Of a stretch of DNA of 64,000 nt, positions 22,515 through 34,790 are shown in pieces. Origin of the DNA: Jacaranda mimosifolia. Taxonomy: Eukaryota; Streptophyta; Magnoliopsida; Lamiales; Bignoniaceae. The translations under genes were made by a program, and so were the position numbers. Position 1 is the stretch's first letter. Each line of letters opens with the position of its first letter. The stretch spans positions 2,637,001 through 2,701,000 of the forward strand of contig CM032127.1 in assembly GCA_018894105.1 (NCBI GenBank). The letters run 5' to 3'. The notes under the pieces were generated by a model. The model saw only the letters and a program-made list of their open reading frames with translations. It was not told the DNA's origin and did not search any database.

Positions 22515-23766
22515 TGTCATCTTATCAAAAAATAATAATAATAATAATATGCATGCTACTAATTTTGGCACATTTTGTGTATAATAAATTTTTTATAGTA
22601 TTAAATAATTAGAAATATTTTATTATTTTTATATAATATTAAATTCTTTTAATAATCTTAATATATTTATTTACATTTTTATACAAATAAAATCAAAAGA
22701 CGATAAAATAATAACACCAAGGTATATAGTTGTCACTTATTCCTATAATCCTCCATCATTTAAGTCGAGTTGAGCTAATATGAATTGGGAGCTCCAATAT
22801 CGGGTTGTTGTTTTCTGTAGTCCTAAAGCAATTTATCGCCCGACCGCGGGGTCGAGCAAACTTACCTTTGGGGAATTTTCTACAATGTTCACCATTTGGA
22901 CTTTTTTTACTAGCAAAAGGCAATAATCGGCCATCTTTCACCTAAAATCAACTGCACTCATGTTAATCATATTCAATGGGCAATAAGATTGTGGCGTGCT
23001 TTACCTTTGTCCGCCTTTCAAGACGATTGGTGACCTCTTCCAATTTGTTTGACCTCAGTAGTCGAGGCCTAACGACAACCATAAATGTTTGACATGTTTG
23101 ATGTCAGCTGTCATTCGTATTAAATATTATCTCATAATCAACTCATTTGCATTAAGTGCTACTATTTGGTTTTTCACCACTTTTTGTAGCTTAACACGGG
23201 CTTGCTAGCTCTATATCAAATACCTGCTTTATCTCTATGACAATGGTGGGCGCAATACATTTAATTGGGATAATTATATCTTTTCAATCTCAATACCTAT
23301 AAATACATTATCTCACAAATAACTTAAGTACACACTTTTAGTACTCAAATTGTCGTTTATATTATCTATTATCCTTCCAAAGCTTGATTTAACTTAAGTA
23401 TCAAATGGATCTAGTCGATGACCACCTCAACAAGCCTGGCATGTAACTTGTTTTGTACATTCAATCCCAAAGAGCATATCAAATATGAAGCATTAGACCT
23501 TCCTCTTCTCTTAGCTAGTCAACATCCCAAACACGCTATACCGTAACTTGCATTATCATTGGTTATATATTATAGTCATTGTGTATGTTGTAATTATTAG
23601 GATTAAAAGATTAAAAAAAAAGAAGATACTTTAGGCACATCGTTAAAAAAACACTGAAATAGTGTTGCTCCCTGTTAAGTACAAATATAAATATTATGTT
23701 ATAAAATATAAGGTGGAATTCAGTTTAATCGAAATAGTAACATCTTAAATCAAATATGTTGTTTTT
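22515..23766. other. Spacer, no gene recognised
   Basis: AT-rich DNA with a less AT-rich block at about 22,780-23,450 that has a TATAAATA box near 23,296 and short open frames. It might be a decayed retrotransposon fragment, but I found no paired LTRs or recognisable pol motif. Confidence 0.4.
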
Positions 23767-24444
23767 TAGGGCTGTCAATGGATCGGATTTTAATCCGAAT
23801 CCGATTTGAATTTTAGGATTTTTATTCGATTAAAATATTCGATGGATCAGATCCGATTATAAATATTTGAAATCCGAAATAAGTGGATCGGATATGGAAT
23901 TAAGCAATTCGATTCGTTAAAAATTAGAATCCAAACCTTAATATTTTTTATTAAATTAATACTCTTATATATAATATTAATAATTATTTTATAATAAAAT
24001 CTATTTATTATATTGACCTAATATCTATATTAATGTCTATATTATACTATTAATATTGAATTTTTAACTTAAAAAATAAGAGAGATATTGATAAAATATC
24101 AAATATAAAAACATATAATACTTTATCTATACATTAATATAATGTGAAAAATGAGTTTAGTATTAAAATATTTAACCTTTGAACTAATATATAATAAAAA
24201 GTTGTTAAAAATTCAAACATGACATATATTTACTTTATAAATACAATATTTTTATAAAATTTAAAAGAAACAAAATCAGGTCGGATTTTTTAATCGAATT
24301 TCGAATATCCATCGAATTCGGATGTGATACTGATTGATATAAATCCTATAGGAATTTGGGTTGGATTCGAATATTAATTTTATTAATTGAATTCGAATTC
24401 AAATATGATAGATTCGATCTAAATTTGGCCCGTTGACAGCCCTA
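23767..24444. mobile_element. hAT-type non-autonomous element (TAGGGCTGTCAA ends)
   Basis: Starts TAGGGCTGTCAATGG and ends CGTTGACAGCCCTA, giving terminal inverted repeats of about 12 bp. Subterminal GGATCGGAT/ATCCGA motifs repeat at both ends, and the AT-rich middle has no coding. No clear 8-bp target duplication is visible. Confidence 0.8.
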
Positions 24445-26874
24445 ATCTCGTTTTATGACACTCATTTTCTTAATGCAAATGTTGCCAAAATTAAGATAGC
24501 CCAACAAATTTTCAGGCCCAGCGAACTCCGTACTCCCTAGCAATGGAAACTGACAGTGGGAAGCCCAAGAGTTGAACTTGGAAGGCCCAATTGTGTAGTC
24601 GTTGCTCTATGTTATAAACGTGACGAAGTGGGTGGCCCATGTTCCGGCAAGATGGGCACAGGCCTCCCTATTTTGATGTCCACTTTTACGCCCATGTTTT
24701 GGAAAGAGACGCATTTGCCTCGTGACATTAACTAAAGGATCATGGATGTAGAGATTTATAAATGGTAAAGAGCGAGAGTGATATTTTTTGTAATTTTCTC
24801 TTCCTTCAGTTCCTTTTAGCTTTACTATATTTGTTTTATTTTTCTTGAAGATTTTTTTTACTAATTTTTGTATGAGAGGATTTTTGCTAGATTTCTAACT
24901 TATTTAATAGTTTTATCTATATTTGTTTCTTTTGACACTAAATAAGGAGTGATTTTATTTAAACTTAAAAGAAATTATATCAAAATTATAAAAAGGAGAA
25001 AGATCTTCCCACATACGATTTAAACATAAAAATAGAGGCTCTTGCAATGCAATGGGTCGCGTAATTCGCTAAAGGACGAGTAAAACAAACATAACAATTT
25101 GTAAGATTATTTAAAATAGATTTCCACTGCTTATAACAATTGTTTACATGACAATTTAAGCAGATTTATCTCTACTTAAAATAGAACTAGCATTATCCTC
25201 ATGCTATGCACGGATTCTTTATAATTAAAAATAACAATATAAAAATAAAATTATTGCAAAAAATGGTCAAGTAATTAGTAAAAAATAAATTTAAGATTAT
25301 TCAGTGAAAAGTTAAAAAAAATATAAACTTCCAAAAATAAAAGTCTATGGATACGATTAATATTATATATATATATATATGCAACCATAAACTAATAGAT
25401 AGCTGCATTAAAAAATAAAAGTATATGAGAAGGATATAAAACACAAGATTGATGGCTTAAAAGTTGTTGGAAAAAAATTTAAATTATAATACTTTAAGCT
25501 TACGTTAAACTTAAAGGACGCTGAGTATATATTAAGTTAAAACTTAAAATATAAACAATTAGATAATATATTGACTGCCAAGAATTTAAAAAAATTCTTA
25601 TTTAATTTCAATTTTTGAATAAAAATCAATTAAGCCAAGTCAAAACTATGATAATAAAGAAAAAATAAAAATAAAAATAAAAATAAATAAATATATAAAT
25701 AATTGTAAAGTTAAAATCAATATTACTATCTAAGTTAAACCTTTTATTAACTCATAATTTAGTTATCAAATAATTAAGTGAAGAAAAAAGTTAAGAATAT
25801 ATATTGATAAAATAGGATTTAAATTTTTTAAAAATAGTACAAATTATACATACTTATACATACACAATTACATATATATAAATGAAAAATAAGAATTAAA
25901 TGACATACTTTTAAAATATAAATGAAACAAACTTTACAAATGCCAAAACCAAAAAATAGACCTTATCCTATAAAATTATAAACTTAGATAAACGAAAATA
26001 AGAGAATTTAAAAATAAATTATAAAATCTAAAAAAAAATTAATAACTTAATTCAAAGATTGAGTTAAAGGATAATAAATATATAATATTTTAAATAAAAT
26101 AAAAATTAATTGACAAAATTTATCAATAATTGAAGAGAAAAATATTACTAATAAAAATAAAATAAAATGAAAAAAATATTAAGAGCAATTAATATATATC
26201 TCATCTTGTAAAATTATAAAACTAAAAGAATAGAAAAGGAATTTAAAAATTAAAAAGTGAATTGATAACTTAAACTAAGTAATAAACAAAACAGATATAA
26301 AAATTTACAAAGTTAATGACAATAAAAACTAAATGATATACTTTATTTATGGTTGAAAAGAAGATTATAGCATTAAAATCCAAAAAATATATTCCATCAT
26401 GTACATAACATCCCTAAAACAAATAATAAATAAATAAAAACACGAAATCAAAAAAGTGAAGAATAAAAAATCAAACAATCAATAAACAATTTGAAGAATA
26501 AAATAAAGAGGTACACAAAGTGATGGAGGGAAAAAATGTTAGAAAATAAAGAGGCACACAAAGAATAGAGTAAAAAAAATTCCAAAAACTAAGAGTATTA
26601 ATAAAATGACTTTTGAAACATCCTATATATAGTGGTATAGATATAAATTAGTTATTAAAGATTAGAGCAAATTATGAAAAACTTATCGAATTATAGAGTT
26701 CAAATGATCCAGGAATCTTCCACATATTGAGAGTAGAGGTAAAAGAGATTTTGTAAATAAAAAAAAAATCATTTTTTTGGTATTTGAGATAAACAAAGAT
26801 AATTTGTTCTAATAAGAAAAATGATTTCAAAAATCTATATATTTGTAAAAGGAATAAATACCTTCAATTTAATT
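24445..26874. other. AT-rich spacer, no gene seen
   Basis: Contains an AT microsatellite near 25,365 and long A/T runs. No exon, RNA gene or clear terminal repeat was recognised. Confidence 0.5.
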
Positions 26875-26885
26875 ATAAAAAATCA

Positions 26886-26984
26886 GCCAAGTGGCCTGTG
26901 TCCCAGTGACATAAGTTTTCACATAATGTGGGAGGTTAGGAATTCGAGCCCGAACGGACTCATAATGTGCATGTGTATAAATAA
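26886..26984 (+). mobile_element. tRNA-derived SINE, 99 bp, with 11-bp target duplication
   Basis: Starts GCCAAGTGGCCTGTG and contains a B-box-like GGAATTCGAGCCCG. Flanked by identical 11-bp direct repeats ATAAAAAATCA (26,875-26,885 and 26,985-26,995). The same family recurs at 49,493-49,616. Confidence 0.8.
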
Positions 26985-27186
26985 ATAAAAAATCAAAAAC
27001 TAATTTTTAAATTTAATTAAAAAGCTCTAAATTATAAGAATTCAGAATTTGATCAAAATTATATAATTATGGGGTCCCATACCATTCTGCTATATATAAT
27101 AGTATAGATAATAATATAGATATTTCATCAAAAAATTTAACCCAAAATTTTACTCTTAATTGGAAGCAAAAGATTTTAATCAGAAG

Positions 27187-27237
27187 CTCCCACATTGGTG
27201 TAGCAATAGCAGGCGAAGAAAGACTCGAACATAAGTA
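27187..27237 (+). promoter_or_regulatory. snRNA promoter (USE + TATA) of U5 copy 1
   Basis: USE CTCCCACATTG at 27,187-27,197 and a weak TATA-like ATAAGTA at about 27,231, about 32 bp apart. That is the RNA polymerase II spacing for plant snRNA genes. The USE differs by one base from the copy at 29,217. Confidence 0.75.
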
Positions 27238-27261
27238 CGTAAACCATAGCCCTATAGGAAC

Positions 27262-27390
27262 CACGCAGCCGTGCTGTGACCGCAGAGCGAACTATTCTTT
27301 CGCCTTTTACTAAAGAATACCGTGCGGTCGCTGCGCCAAAGCGGCATACGCCAATTTTTGGAGGGGCTTAACTCGTCTGAGCAATAGTCC
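27262..27390 (+). ncRNA. U5 spliceosomal snRNA, copy 1
   Basis: U5 positions exons in the spliceosome through loop I. The invariant loop I CGCCTTTTAC is at 27,301-27,310, closed by CTTT/AAAG. The Sm site AATTTTTGG is at 27,353-27,361, followed by a short 3' stem-loop. A plant snRNA 3' box, CAATTGAGTCTTAA, lies at 27,394-27,407. The long stem pairs ACCGCA with TGCGGT. The 5' end is estimated from the TATA spacing, so both ends are good to a few bases only. Confidence 0.9.
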
Positions 27391-27663
27391 CTACAATTGA
27401 GTCTTAAGATGGTTAATTGAGTGGGTAAAGGCTGCCTGTGTAAGGACACATCTATAAGAACAAAAGGCTGTCTGCAATTTACGTTGCTAGCATACTCATA
27501 TATACAAACAAACCAACTGTAAATTGATTCTGATTTTCAGACTTCAGAATGGAGAAGAGACGAATTCAATTGTAAATTGATTTTGGGACTTACAGAATGG
27601 AAAAGAGAGAAGGGGCTTTTAGGCATTAGAAAAGAGGAGAAAACAGACCCAACACGAGCTCTT

Positions 27664-27716
27664 ATCCCACATCGAGAAGGGAAAAGAGAGTGCAGCGAAA
27701 GCTAGCCAATAAATTC
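27664..27716 (+). promoter_or_regulatory. snRNA promoter (USE + TATA) of U2 copy 1
   Basis: USE ATCCCACATCG at 27,664-27,674 and TATA-like AATAAATT at about 27,709, 33 bp apart, with RNA start 31 bp further. Confidence 0.85.
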
Positions 27717-27739
27717 GGAAGGCTAGCACTGAATTAAGC

Positions 27740-27935
27740 ATACCTTTCTCGGCCTTTTGGCTAAGATCAAGTGTAGTATCTGTTCTTATCAGTTTAATAT
27801 CTGATACGTGGACCATTGGTCCACATGATATTAAATTAATTTCTTTAGGGGGAGGGTCCATTACAGCAGCTTGCTGCTGGGGCTCTCGCGCGTCGCCTTG
27901 GTGTTGCACTACTGCCTTTGCCCGGCGCACCCCAC
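27740..27935 (+). ncRNA. U2 spliceosomal snRNA, copy 1
   Basis: Starts ATACCTTTCTCGGCCTTTTG, the universal U2 5' end, and includes the branch-point recognition region (GTGTAGTA). About 196 nt, ending ...GCGCACCCCAC. Stem-loop IIb is GTGGACC-ATT-GGTCCAC (27,808-27,824). The Sm region reads ATTTCTTTAG, a C interrupting the U-run that is unbroken in copies 2 and 3. A 3' box-like CAAAACTTAGTCTGAA follows. Confidence 0.95.
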
Positions 27936-28328
27936 CCAAAACTTAGTCTGAATGTTTACGGCTCTGTGTCAATCAGAAGCTCACTTGCTAGGTACTAAGA
28001 TCAGATCGAAGTTTATAACGTAGCAGCAACATGAACGAAGAATCCATGGGAAATAACTCAATTTAAAACTTCCCCATCTCGACTCCACATAAAGAAGTAA
28101 ATCTTGCTCAATCAAGGAGGTAATATAAGATTTCTGAAGGTTCAAACGCCTAGTATTTCTTTCACAACTGCTTTTTGAAAGATCTAAAGTTTGAGTGGTC
28201 TGCAGTTCTGTTTCACTTGAAATCTAATCGGAAAAGCACTCTCTTAATCAAAGCTAGAAACTGGTATCATTAGAGTCCAGCGAATTATTATTCCTAACCC
28301 TCCAATTCGGGGTGAACTCCATGCTTCA

Positions 28329-28380
28329 ATCCCACATCGAGAACGGAAAAAGGAAATGGAACGACTAGGTGCTATAAATT
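28329..28380 (+). promoter_or_regulatory. snRNA promoter (USE + TATA) of U2 copy 2
   Basis: USE ATCCCACATCG at 28,329-28,339 and TATAAATT at 28,373-28,380, 33 bp apart. Both match the plant consensus. Confidence 0.9.
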
Positions 28381-28404
28381 GGGAAATCGAGGATGGAGTT
28401 AAGC

Positions 28405-28600
28405 ATACCTTTCTCGGCCTTTTGGCTAAGATCAAGTGTAGTATCTGTTCTTATCAGTTTAATATCTGATACGTGAGCCATTGGCTCACATGATATTAAA
28501 TTAATTTTTTTAGGGGAAGAGTCCATAACAGCAGCTTGCTGCTGGGGATCTTGCGCGTCGCCTTGGCGTTGCACTACTGCCTGGGCCTGGCGCACCCCAC
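28405..28600 (+). ncRNA. U2 spliceosomal snRNA, copy 2
   Basis: Full-length U2 by alignment to copy 1. Stem-loop IIb is GTGAGCC-ATT-GGCTCAC (28,473-28,489), a compensated change relative to copy 1. The Sm region has an uninterrupted T-run (AATTTTTTTAGG). A 3' box CAAATCATAGTTCTAA follows. Confidence 0.95.
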
Positions 28601-29216
28601 CCAAATCATAGTTCTAAGAGTTGCTCTGTCTGTGTTAACACTGTTTCCCTAATGCTGTCAAGCTAATCGCTTGATTTGATGATGTTATAATTTTTCCGTC
28701 TATTTTTGCCCTTCCAGTGGCCCTTGTATTTCTGGCGATATTAGTTTTCTTCATTTTTTTCCTATTGAGAAAAAAACAAGATAAACTAATGAGGATATTA
28801 TTTTATCTTGTACATTATATATGATTTTTGCCAAACATATTACTCCCCTCTTCCAATTATTTACTTTGTAAAGAATGAGTTCTTATTACTTCCAAGCCAA
28901 TAAAAGGACGTCATGATCCTTCAGAGTTATGTGAAATTCTGCAATCTCACCACAACTATCCATTTGTACACATATCTTGCATCAGTGATTGCAATAAAAG
29001 ATGCTGAACTTCACATATTTTAGTTTAAATTGTGATACTTGATAGAAAGAAAGGAACAGAATGAATTTTTAACCTATTTCTCATATTAAAAAGAAAATCT
29101 TCAGTTAATTTTGCAACTCGATATAGCAAAGAAAGAGTTAGTTTTCCAAATTTGTGTCCTACTTGGAAGCAAAAAATGTTTTTAAATTATGCACAAATGA
29201 TAAATGCCTGGAGAAG

Positions 29217-29267
29217 CTCCCACATCGCCATAGCAACATCATGGAAACAAAGAGTACACAATAAATA
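29217..29267 (+). promoter_or_regulatory. snRNA promoter (USE + TATA) of U5 copy 2
   Basis: USE CTCCCACATCG at 29,217-29,227 and TATA-like AATAAATA at about 29,260, with RNA polymerase II-type spacing. Confidence 0.8.
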
Positions 29268-29292
29268 GGCCAACCATAACACCCGAAACTTC

Positions 29293-29416
29293 ACGCAGCC
29301 GCGCAGTGAGCACAGAGCGAACTATTCTTTCGCCTTTTACTAAAGAATACCGTGTGCTCGCTGCACTAAAACGGCATACGCCAATTTTTGGAGGGACTCA
29401 ACGTTGAGTTGGGCCC
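29293..29416 (+). ncRNA. U5 spliceosomal snRNA, copy 2
   Basis: Loop I CGCCTTTTAC at 29,331-29,340 and Sm site AATTTTTGG at 29,383-29,391. A 3' stem-loop (ACTCAAC/GTTGAGT) and 3' box CAATTTAGTCTTAA (29,420-29,433) follow. The stem pairs AGCACA with TGTGCT where copy 1 has ACCGCA with TGCGGT, so pairing is preserved. Confidence 0.9.
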
Positions 29417-29755
29417 CTACAATTTAGTCTTAAAGATGATTACATCTAAACAGCAACCAATGAAGGCCGACCAATCATATAAAGATTATTCTGTAAGCAC
29501 TCTGTTTACGTTGTGATTAACCTGTTTAAAGTACCCTGCAGACCTTTGTGCTCAAGGCCTCATCGTCAAGAATCCACAAACAAGATTTAATTTCATCCGA
29601 TTGGTGGTAAAAGGTGTAAAATTATTAAATATTTACGTCTCAATCGAACTAAATGTATTCAATGGGAGTGTAACTGTGTAACACATTATCATTTCAGCCA
29701 GAATAAATTCCTTTTGGCTCTACAAGTTGGTGTTGCGGGATGAGGCCGATGTTTA

Positions 29756-29805
29756 GTCCCACATCGAGAAGGGAAAGGAAGTGGAACAAGGGATTCCTAT
29801 AAATT
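29756..29805 (+). promoter_or_regulatory. snRNA promoter (USE + TATA) of U2 copy 3
   Basis: USE GTCCCACATCG at 29,756-29,766 and TATAAATT at 29,798-29,805, then RNA start at 29,830. Confidence 0.9.
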
Positions 29806-29829
29806 GGGACGTCGAGCTCAAATCTAAGC

Positions 29830-30025
29830 ATACCTTTCTCGGCCTTTTGGCTAAGATCAAGTGTAGTATCTGTTCTTATCAGTTTAATATCTGATACGTG
29901 AGCCATTGGCTCACATGATATTAAATATATTTTTGTAGGGGGAGAGTCCATCACGGCAGCTTGCTGCTGGGGCTCTCTCGCGTCGCCTTTGCGTTGCACT
30001 ACTGCTTTGGCCTGGCGCACCCCAC
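29830..30025 (+). ncRNA. U2 spliceosomal snRNA, copy 3
   Basis: Full-length U2 with the copy-2 type of stem IIb (GTGAGCC/GGCTCAC, 29,898-29,914). The Sm site is a canonical ATTTTTG. A 3' box CAAATCTTAGTTCTAA follows. It is the last gene of the cluster. Confidence 0.95.
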
Positions 30026-32012
30026 CCAAATCTTAGTTCTAATCTTGCTCTGCTGATATGTGTCTGAGAATAGTTTTAGTTTCTAAGAAGATCCAGTTGG
30101 ATCCAAAGGTCCAACAATCTGCTGGTTCTTAGTTTTCAAAGCTACTGTTTTGCTCTATAGTACAGAGCAATACGGACAAGATACATTAAGATACGAATTT
30201 TTTTAAAAATTTTACAACACAGTTGTTCGATATCCATAATATTTACTATTATATAATATAATGTGTATATACACAAATGGATATGTAGTTCATAAACTAA
30301 GAAAAGAATAAATTTGAGCCTAAATAGAAAAATGATTTGTATGATTGGAGGAAAAAAAGAGATTTTTTCATAAAAAAATGCTGTGATTTTGAATAAAATA
30401 ATATTTTTTCTCAAGTAATTTTAGCAATATTTATTTTTTAATGCATCTTTTAGAACCAATATACTCTCTAAAATATATGGAAAAAAATTTAATTTATCAG
30501 AAAAAATATTGAATACTCCTTTATACATCAAACACATCATCAAAAAAGCCAGGTCCTTTTTTTTTCTTTTTTTTTTTCAATTTAATAATATAGATACGCT
30601 AAGCGGTGACTGAATACATATGTCATATTTGACATATTCAACACATATCCAACACAATATGAATAATTTTTTGAAGTGTCAGTGTGTTATAAGTATTAAA
30701 TGACAATTTATTTAACTGACAATCTAAATTACCAATATCACAAGGAAGGTAAAGAAGTTCATTGGAGCAATCCCCTCAAAGCCATTATATTTTACTACTA
30801 GTCCTATGTACAAGTGAATTATATTGCTATTTTGGCCGTATAAATAGCTTTGAAGCTTTTTTATAGTAGGTTCGTTCTATACTAGCCTCTCTTGTTTTTT
30901 TGTGATTCTTTTTACGTGCCATAAGACTTGAAAGCTAACAAATTGTAACGGATCCAAAAATAGCATGCTCCCAATTAAAACCAGCAATACGTTAAAAGTT
31001 CTCCACTAGGAAAGTCATCTTGTGCCAATGGATTCAACATTTTAACATTATACATATAATAATTATTTGATTATCTACAAATATATTACATAACTAATTA
31101 AAAGACAATTCCTCCAAGAAACTCATTAAACTTCAAAAGAAGTGGTACCTCCTCAAAAAAAGGGTCACAACAACCAAAGTTGGACTATTGTTTACCCAAA
31201 ACACAAGCCTCCTTGTATACGAATTGATGCCTACCCAGTACTAGAAAGTCAAGAAATTTGATGACGCGATGACAAAAGAGTCGGTGACGGAAATGGTTAT
31301 AACTATAATAGTCATAAAATAATGAAATTCCTTATCGAGTAAATTCAAACCCACACAAAAAGCATAATAATTTAAGCACTATCTCAAAAAAAACATCAGT
31401 AAAAAACATATCACAAACTACCTAATAGAAAGACCCTATTAACCTTGACTTTCCCTGAGATTGAATATAGACCTTTCTTTTGCAGCTTCAATGGAAGGTG
31501 AACAAGGACTCCTTTTTAGCGATTAGCCATTTGCGAAATACAACTCTGGAAGAGCTAGGCATATTTGTAGTTGAATGTTTCCAGCATTTCATTCGGAATT
31601 ATTTTGTTGGATGAAATTTTTTGTCAGAAAAGATAAACGAACAAAATCAACAAATCTGCAACATATAGGTGCTTTTGTGGAGGGCATCCATAAATCTCTT
31701 GCAAGCATCTATAAACCTAGCATGGGCAATCACTTATTTCTTGCAAGCATTAGTAAGCACAAGCATTAAGATGAAAATCAACAATCTACATACACCACTT
31801 CCTACATACCAACCAAAAGTTAAAAACAGGTACATCATCGTTGCATATACTACATAGATACAACCCCAAAACCACCTTTTCCTAAATACATGCTAAATAG
31901 ATCATGACCCTCAAAAGAGAAGTGCTATAGCTGCATATGTTATATATGAAAAGGAAGGCAATATTCACACTAGAAACAGAGCATCATTAGTTATGCCTCA
32001 AGAAGTTGATGC
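30026..32012. other. Spacer between snRNA cluster and the ASI1-like gene
   Basis: AT-rich in the first kilobase. The 3' UTR of the ASI1-like gene should lie just below 32,012, but no clear polyadenylation site was fixed. No other gene was recognised. Confidence 0.5.
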
Positions 32013-34749
32013 TCATATATACTTGAGATCAGCCACAGGATTCTTTAACTGCTCCTCTTGTTCCTAATAAGAATATAAGGAAGACATACTCAACATGTAA
32101 GAATTCAAATCCAACCACCATGTACAAATATTTCTCGACAATCTCAAAGCTTATTTCACCTCATGAAGCCTCTCCCAACAGATAGAAAAACCTGATTGCC
32201 GTAGGCACCACTCCATAGCCATCTCAAATTCAATTGTGTTAGGCTGAGCAAAATGAGAAGTAGACACAGCTTCTTTCTAGACAATCCAAAAGGAAGAGAA
32301 ATTGAAAAGAAAATACAAAAATGACTCAAGAGTCTCCAAGAACGTTTGATATTTATTATTCTTGATGGTATTTGTAATTAAGCACTATAGATTAGACAAA
32401 AGAACAACAGTATCCTCATAATGTGTTGAGTAGGACATACCAGTTCCATTTTTTCTTGACGTCTAACTTTGTCAAGAGCCAAATGACCAAAAAACCCATT
32501 TTGCCTTCCAGGCAATTGGGGATGAAATTCATATTCAGTACAAACTACCAGGGGCCTGCAAAAAGAAAGGTTTTAAGATTTATTCCCTCAGGCCACAAGC
32601 AGCTTTAAAATTGTTTCTCAACCACTTGACCACACACTTGGTTTGGTGGGAAAACTTGCTCAAAAAGCTTAAAGACACAGCACTACAGTTGTCATTTATT
32701 GGAGATAATAATCTCAGGTTTTCTACATATCTACATGCATTCCTATGTCGATTACCTGAAAAGTTGTGCTTCACCATTACCTCGTTTAATGGTAGGACAA
32801 GAACTTTACATTGTCATACTGAGAATAATGTCACAAAGAAGCTGAAAGCTTAAGGATGGCAATGGGTCAACCAACGGGTTTTGAAACTATAAACAGCTTT
32901 TGTGTTTTAGTTTTGGATTGAGACCAACACCTTACTAATATATTCATGTATATATATATATATATAACGTGTATTCTAATATTGAGTAATAATGTATGAA
33001 AAATGTTTATGCTTATATGCTCATATAAAATTTTAATACAAGGTTCTTATGAATTAAAGTAGTAATGTTATACACATAAATATCATATGCATTTAATTGT
33101 ATAAAAGTAAAACATTTGAAATTTTAATTTTTCAAAAACTAAAGCATTCAAACGTAAAATTGTAAATGATAATTCTTTGCTAATAATAATATTTTTATAT
33201 TTAGAAAGTTATATTGATATTATTAAAAGAAAATACTTTTTAGTATTTTTCAAATGTAAATGCAGGTCTAATGAATTCAGCCTACTGGATCTCCAGTTCA
33301 TCGCAGGTCTAGTCTTGGGTCCATAAAAATTTTGTGCTTGAGGTCTGGGGTTTTGGCAAACTATCACTGTCCCTTTAATTTGGAAAAACTAAAATATGCA
33401 GATACTAATTTATAAAGAATTAATTCTTCAATAATAATATGCTTTTCCCATATTTAGAAAGTTAAGGTGATACATAAAAACCGAGTTCAATTGTTATATC
33501 ATGTCTTAGGTTCAGGTCAGCTCACATCATAGGTCCATAAAAACTTGGTGGGTTGAATCCTGAGTTTTGGCAAGTGTGACCCATTACCATCCATAATAAA
33601 GCTCTAAGAACTAACGGATCAATCATGACATTTGACATATTTATCAGGCATTTACCGACCCAACATCACGATGCGTTTTCAAGAGCTATAACTTGCAAAT
33701 CTACAGCCAAAATATTAGCATTTTGTCCAAGTATCTAAAGTAGATTATATCACACATACCTCTTATTGGATAGCATTAAGCATCTACCATCCAGTTCCTC
33801 CACAACTTTCTCTGCAGCTTTCTTAGTTTTGAATATAACAAAAACTTGACCTGATAAAGAATTTCACTTCATTTAGTTATGCTTATTCCCAGATAGAAGT
33901 GGTAACACTGGGAAGGGAAAATTAATTAGTAAAACCGTAAGCGAAGGAAAGGACTGCAAGACCGAATAAAGTTTACCTTGTTACGAGTTTAAAAACGAAA
34001 CAAGGAACTAGGAAAAAAATGTGCATACTAAAACACATGCCATGAAACGTAAAATTGTGTTGATCAACGTACCAAAGTGTGGACTAGAACTTGCAGTACG
34101 TTGCACCACTCTGGCTGTGACATATTCCTCAAATGCATGCCAAATTATATCCTGATGTAGCATCATATCATCATCATCACCACAGAATTACATGATAATC
34201 AAGAAAACACGCCAGAAAATGAGGAAAAACAGATGTAAATTGTGTATTGACCCTCAACTCCCTCATGTAGCAACATATCCTAGATAGACTGAGAGAGAAG
34301 GTAAAATCATCGAATAAAAAGCAGATGATGTTTAATAAACAGGAAAATACAAATGCTTAATTGGTGTAACCAATGAATACTCCAAATCCACTACATGCAT
34401 CATTAGCTATTGAAAGTAGAGAAAGGTGGGATATTTCCTAAATCACTCCAGAGTTAGAAACTTGTTAGAAAGCTCATGCTTTGCAGCAAAAGAGCCAATA
34501 TAATCTATATAAAGGGCACTAATGATTCTTAAAGTGATGGAAACCAATTATTGTCGAGTACAAGGTGCAGTATAGCACAAAAGTTGAAAAAGATAGAATA
34601 ATTGTTTAATGGGATGATATTTTACCTCCACCTCTGCTGACGTATATTCAGGATCCAGATTCTGGAGCAAAACCACTCTTCCGTCACCATAAGCACTCTT
34701 CAAGCTTTCTTCCCATGGCTGGAGAAACAAATTTAAGAATAGAATGACA

Positions 34750-34790
<41 letters not shown>

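Noticed and set aside
22756..22941. 61-codon minus-strand frame resembling a retrotransposon polyprotein scrap
   Set aside because: Too short, and no pol or gag motif is recognisable.
22960..23460. Possible solo LTR (TATAAATA near 23,296)
   Set aside because: No TG..CA borders with a target duplication, no second LTR, no primer-binding site that I could identify.
23759..24452. 8-bp target duplication for the hAT element at 23,767
   Set aside because: Flanks TTGTTTTT and ATCTCGTT do not match convincingly.
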